This document shows, in pieces, positions 21,712 to 24,694 of a DNA stretch of 24,694 nucleotides. Each line of letters begins with the position of its first letter. Position 1 is the first letter of the stretch. The stretch lies in IMG/VR virus record IMGVR_UViG_3300040810_000390, positions 1 to 24,694 of that record. The stretch is one strand, 5' to 3'. The position numbers and the translations under genes were made by a program. This DNA is from a virus. Under the pieces are notes generated by a model. That model was not told the DNA's origin. It did no database searches and saw only the letters and a program-made list of their open reading frames with translations.

Positions 21712-22630
21712 TTAATGCTCCTTTTAAAAAATTGTTCCAGGCGTGTCCTTGTTTTTCCCAACTATAAAAAGTATTTGTAAATTTTATTTGTAAATCTAAA
21801 TGATTTACAATACCTGGAGAGGTTAGATTATTTGCTACAGCATCAATAGCATAAGCAAAATTTTTAGCTAAATTATTATAATCTTTTTGATAAGGTATAT
21901 AAGAACTAAACTCTGAGCATGTTTCAAATAAAGCCCCTAGATCTGTTGTGATTATATATAAACCAGCTGCCATTGATTCTATTGCTGAGATACAAGATGT
22001 TTCTTCCCAAATACATGGATAAGCAAATATATCATACTTATGTAAATTTTCTTTTATATATTCATTTGGTTTATAACCGATATAATTTACATTAGGTAAT
22101 TGTCTTGCTTGTTCATATAATGCTTCCCATTTTTTATCATTAACTTCTTTAAAAGCTTGACCATAAACATCACACGAAGAATACACATCTAGTTCTACAT
22201 TTTTATTTTTAACATATTGCATTGCTGCTAATATTACATTTAAGCCTCTCCAAGGTGTTGGATGAAATATAAGTTTAACTTTATCTTTCTTTTCATTTAA
22301 TTTTCTTGGTTTAATATTATCAATACCATTTTTAATTACTAAAGATTTTTCTGTAGGTATATCAAACATCATTCTAAATTTTTCATAAGTCCAATGTGAA
22401 TTAAATACATACCAATCATATTTTTTATGATTAGATTTATCCTTAAACCATGGAGCCAGATTTGGTTGATCGTATGAATTTTTTTGCCAAAGAATATTCA
22501 TCTTTGTTGGATGTAGTGGAATTTTTTCAGGGACAGATGTTGTGATTTGTACTTGATCTAATATTTTAGAATCAACATACTTTCTTAAATATTCAAACTG
22601 TAGTTCCGTCCCACCTCGTGGTGCTTGCAT
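21695..22630 (-). CDS. GT-B type glycosyltransferase (GT4-like)
   Basis: The C-terminal Rossmann half is clear: VKLIFHPTPWRGLNVILAAM (118-137), NVNYIGYKPNEYIKE (180-194), then EETSCISAIESMAAG (209-223), which gives the EX7E signature with E210 and E218, the donor phosphate and ribose contacts of retaining GT4 enzymes. The N-terminus is short, beginning with RGGTE (5-9), which normally lies close to the start of such proteins, so little or nothing is missing. At 311 aa it is compact. Together with the GT-A gene it suggests two-step sugar addition. Neighbouring genes are virion proteins, so capsid or tail glycosylation is a reasonable inference. Confidence 0.85.
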   Translation of the reverse strand: MQAPRGGTELQFEYLRKYVDSKILDQVQITTSVPEKIPLHPTKMNILWQKNSYDQPNLAPWFKDKSNHKKYDWYVFNSHWTYEKFRMMFDIPTEKSLVIKNGIDNIKPRKLNEKKDKVKLIFHPTPWRGLNVILAAMQYVKNKNVELDVYSSCDVYGQAFKEVNDKKWEALYEQARQLPNVNYIGYKPNEYIKENLHKYDIFAYPCIWEETSCISAIESMAAGLYIITTDLGALFETCSEFSSYIPYQKDYNNLAKNFAYAIDAVANNLTSPGIVNHLDLQIKFTNTFYSWEKQGHAWNNFLKGALNARLK

Positions 22631-22633
22631 AAA

Positions 22634-22831
22634 TTACTTTCTTCCCATTACTTTCTGTAATAAATCTAATCCTTTGTTCGTTACTGTTACTGCAGTATCC
22701 ACTGCTAAATCATCTTCTTGATGAAACTTTAAAAACTCTTCTTTAGATTCATAAGTTTTATTTGTGGACTTACTTCTAAATGTTTGTTTGGTTACTGTTT
22801 CTATTTTAACTGGTTTATCCATTCTGATCAT
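22634..22831 (-). CDS. Small protein of unknown function, 65 aa
   Basis: No recognised domain. The N-terminal half is basic and beta-prone (KIETVTKQTFRSKSTNKTY), with a short helix ESKEEFLKFHQEDD, then a C-terminal amphipathic helix (NKGLDLLQKVMGRK). The open frame starts at 22831, overlapping the 112-aa gene by 17 bases; the Met at residue 4 (22822) is an alternative. It sits three bases before the GT-B gene. It may be a small virion or chaperone-like protein. Confidence 0.5.
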   Translation of the reverse strand: MIRMDKPVKIETVTKQTFRSKSTNKTYESKEEFLKFHQEDDLAVDTAVTVTNKGLDLLQKVMGRK

Positions 22832-23153
22832 CTCTGCTTATTTCTAATAATGCTAACGTAGCACTTATAGCAGATGTATCAGTAGATTCAAGAGATATAG
22901 AATCACTTTCTTCTAAAATAATTGGACCTTTTGCAATGTTACAAATAGTAGGCCCAGTAACTGCAGCATAAGCCACAATATAAGAAGTAGAAGCAGAAAA
23001 ATCTGTAACTCTTGCAGTTACATTTTTAGATCCACCAGTATTAGTGATTTGTATATTTTGAATAATTGCATTTGCATTCGTAGGCGCTGTGTATAAAGTT
23101 ACAGCATCTGTTGTGCTAGGATCATAGAATGCATTTTTATATACGTTTGCCAT
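22815..23153 (-). CDS. Beta-rich small virion protein, 112 aa
   Basis: The sequence alternates Thr/Ser/Val strands with turns: VTLYTAPTNANAIIQNIQIT (18-37), NVTARVTDF, then GPIILEESDSISLES and ATLALLEISRD. This is the pattern of a beta-sandwich decoration or tail protein; similar short proteins are typical in marine phages beside tail genes. No Cys pair or active site. It overlaps its neighbours on both sides (TAATG with the 258-aa gene; 17 bases with the 65-aa gene), so it is in the structural operon. Exact position in the particle cannot be told. Confidence 0.65.
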   Translation of the reverse strand: MANVYKNAFYDPSTTDAVTLYTAPTNANAIIQNIQITNTGGSKNVTARVTDFSASTSYIVAYAAVTGPTICNIAKGPIILEESDSISLESTDTSAISATLALLEISRDDQNG

Positions 23154-23929
23154 TAATATCCATCCTGTACTAATAATAAATCAAATGAAGCAGAAGCAGA
23201 AGAGGTAGAACTTGCCTTTCCAGAAACATAGATATCTGACTTTTCAGGTATTACATTGATTGCATTAAAGATAACAGTTGTCTGTCCACCTCTAACATTT
23301 AAAAATTGTTTTGTTTGAAAAGCTCCGTTAGAACCTTCATTTATTCTTTGTATAAATTTAAAATCCATTTCTTGGTCTTTACCAGATGATATATTCATTG
23401 ATAATAAATAACCAGTATAGCCTGCAGGTATTGTATATAATGTCATTAGTGTTTGTCCATTACCTTCCGATATAGTTGCAGCAACATCTGATCCACCTGT
23501 ATAGGTTACAGTAATTGTCCCCTCATTATTTCCAGTTGTTCCAGCTGTTTCTACAGACATTCTAAATACTCTTAAAAAAGTTTGAGTAGTTGTAACTGTG
23601 GTTGTTCCATCCATATCAACAGTCTCTTCAGCAAAATTATAAGAACCATCTAAACCTTGTATTCTCAAAGTTCTAGCACCTGTTCCTGCTACATCATCAT
23701 TAGTGTCATCACTTACTACATCAACAGTAACAGCTGTAGATTGCCAAGGATAGTTATCTCCTGTTTCCCAGATAGTTTCAAAAGCTCCTGAACCAATACT
23801 AGGATTATACCCAAACTTATTGACCATTGTATAACCAGGAACTTTACCTTGCTGTACAGCTAAATAAAATGGAATGTCATCAACTGTACTTCCACCTGTT
23901 ATTGGATTGACATTATTACATCCAGACAT
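23153..23929 (-). CDS. Beta-rich virion protein, 258 aa
   Basis: The open frame can be extended to a TTG at 23935, but the ATG at 23929, which shares TAATG with the 58-aa gene stop, is the likely start. Residues about 15-55 hold DDIPFYLAVQQGKVPGYTMV and KFGYNPSIGSGAFETIWETG, a pattern I recall in marine phage virion proteins. The rest is Thr/Gly-rich strands (GTITVTYTGGSDVAATISEG) ending in SSTSSASASFDLLLVQDG, compatible with a beta-sandwich capsid-decoration or tail protein. No enzymatic residues seen. Confidence 0.7.
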   Translation of the reverse strand: MSGCNNVNPITGGSTVDDIPFYLAVQQGKVPGYTMVNKFGYNPSIGSGAFETIWETGDNYPWQSTAVTVDVVSDDTNDDVAGTGARTLRIQGLDGSYNFAEETVDMDGTTTVTTTQTFLRVFRMSVETAGTTGNNEGTITVTYTGGSDVAATISEGNGQTLMTLYTIPAGYTGYLLSMNISSGKDQEMDFKFIQRINEGSNGAFQTKQFLNVRGGQTTVIFNAINVIPEKSDIYVSGKASSTSSASASFDLLLVQDGY

Positions 23930-24105
23930 TAGCAACCAAACCTCATACTAAACCATGTGAATCTTTGTAACTCTTGTTTTAAATCTTCTTGATAACCAAA
24001 ATTAAGTTCATTCTTTAAAGTATCTAAACCTTCTCTTAATTGTCTTTGATTAGACTCAGTGTACTCAGGAGTAGGTTCAGGTATTACTGCTGTAATCTTA
24101 GCCAT
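23929..24105 (-). CDS. 58-aa helical protein between structural genes
   Basis: A short frame with TAATG overlaps at both ends, which supports it. It starts MAKITAVIPEPTPEYTESN, then an amphipathic helix (QRQLREGLDTLKNELNFG; QEDLKQELQRF) and ends WFSMRFGC. No family was recognised. Position between two virion genes suggests a small structural or assembly factor such as a clamp or chaperone. Confidence 0.6.
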   Translation of the reverse strand: MAKITAVIPEPTPEYTESNQRQLREGLDTLKNELNFGYQEDLKQELQRFTWFSMRFGC

Positions 24106-24694
24106 TATCTTCTACCTCCTGCTGAAACATCTAATCTTAAAGTTCCATATCTCCAAGATTCATCTACTGCATCATTTTCTATTTTTAAACTTACTTGTCT
24201 TCCTCTAACTCTTGTACTTACAAATGTCGTTGTTGTATTACAAGTAAAAGGACCTGTAATCAAAGGTCCATTAGGATCTGATTGTTCTGATTCATTCGGA
24301 TAGTTTCTAAAAAACATAGTAACTTTTGCATTACCAGATAAGTTTTTAAAATCAGGAATAAACCTTGATACTCGCATAATGTTTTCACCATCACCTCTTA
24401 AGTCAGCTCCGGCTTGAGTAGTTACAATATCATAATCCCCTGATTGAATATAAGATGTAATTGCTGATGTATTACCATTTGCATCAACTTCATTTACTCC
24501 TGTTTCATGAGCCCAGAATTTACTTGATCCAAAAGTATTGGTTACACCATTAATTGTTGGAAAACTTGGTGTACCTGATGTTGTAAACTGAGAAGCATAA
24601 GGTAATCCATATGTATGGTTATCTGAATAAGCAGTTCTAGATAAGGAACCTGTTGTCCAAGTTTGTTCTAAGAAATTAAATACGACGTTTCTAT
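24105..24694 (-). CDS. Virion tail or DNA-stabilisation-type protein (5' part off the right edge)
   Basis: The frame stays open to the window edge, giving about 196 codons of the C-terminal part; the Met at 24377 is internal and not the start. Visible segments are RNVVFNFLEQTWTTGSLSRT, KFWAHETGVNEVDANGNTSA, ITSYIQSGDYDIV, DFKNLSGNAKVTMFFRNYP and, near the end, RGRQVSLKIENDA and WRYGTLRLDVSAGGRR. This succession of strands with a closing WRxGxLRLDxxxxGRR resembles the phage stabilisation/tail-hub proteins of P22 gp10 type found in marine podoviruses (recalled, unverified). It would be part of the connector or tail structure. Confidence 0.7.
   Translation of the reverse strand, partial: RNVVFNFLEQTWTTGSLSRTAYSDNHTYGLPYASQFTTSGTPSFPTINGVTNTFGSSKFWAHETGVNEVDANGNTSAITSYIQSGDYDIVTTQAGADLRGDGENIMRVSRFIPDFKNLSGNAKVTMFFRNYPNESEQSDPNGPLITGPFTCNTTTTFVSTRVRGRQVSLKIENDAVDESWRYGTLRLDVSAGGRR

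Noticed and set aside
24105-24377. Treating the 90-codon frame as a complete gene
   Set aside because: The frame continues without a stop to the window edge, and the upstream residues join a recognisable virion protein pattern.
1-24694. tRNA genes, CRISPR arrays, insertion sequences, attachment sites
   Set aside because: No cloverleaf with conserved T-loop, no regular spaced repeats, no transposase or integrase and no long terminal repeats were seen on either strand by reading; a dedicated search could still find weak cases.

Overview
The window looks like part of the genome of an uncultured, strongly AT-rich (roughly one third G+C by eye) tailed phage of marine bacteria. The likely morphology is podovirus-like and the likely host an AT-rich marine bacterium such as SAR11, but the host is inferred only from base composition and resemblance to pelagiphage and marine virome proteins. 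Supporting signs are almost complete packing of genes on one strand, ATGA and TAATG overlaps at most junctions, a family A DNA polymerase without 5' nuclease, an M15 lysin, several marine-phage virion protein types, and no ribosomal, tRNA or central-metabolism genes. No phage RNA polymerase, integrase, terminase, portal or capsid gene is in this segment, so it is not a complete genome. The visible promoters are sigma70-like, which suggests host RNA polymerase is used.

Layout from left to right (minus strand unless stated). 1-1377: a methyltransferase cut by the left edge and a run of small proteins (tiny membrane protein, coiled-coil protein, zinc-binding protein, conserved unknown, ribbon-helix-helix-like regulator) behind a promoter at 1409-1436. 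1441-1686: a lone plus-strand gene for a small Cys-rich exported-looking protein, with a promoter that interleaves with the minus-strand one. 1683-3289: small zinc and basic proteins, the M15 peptidase, and two overlapping genes, one with a single membrane helix and coiled coil, probably the lysis cassette. 3333-10595: the replication module, listed here in map order: conserved 217-aa protein, PolA-type polymerase, a 26-aa membrane peptide, DUF3310 protein, UvrD-like helicase, archaeo-eukaryotic-type primase, a probable single-strand-binding protein and a coiled-coil partner. It is transcribed from a strong promoter at 10618-10645. 10642-10989 is a conserved unknown gene with its own promoter.

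11053-12647 is a divergent plus-strand unit holding an SNF2-type helicase and a 60-aa protein, ending in a perfect hairpin. Facing it is a small heat-shock protein gene with its own promoter and leader. 13163-20775 holds a probable holin and five large or repetitive proteins judged to be internal or ejected virion proteins, behind a promoter at 20829-20857. 20854-22630 is a pair of glycosyltransferases (GT-A type, then GT-B type). 22634-24694 holds small beta-rich virion proteins and the C-terminal part of a tail or stabilisation-type protein that runs off the right edge.

The genes fit one lytic programme: primase, two helicases, polymerase and binding protein copy the genome; virion and glycosyltransferase genes build and possibly decorate particles; the chaperone may help assembly; the M15 enzyme and small membrane proteins open the cell. 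No gap over 300 bases lacks a gene. The most unusual observations are regulatory: stop codons nested in -35 boxes, interleaved opposing promoters, near-leaderless first genes, and a terminator hairpin written into the last codons of a gene.
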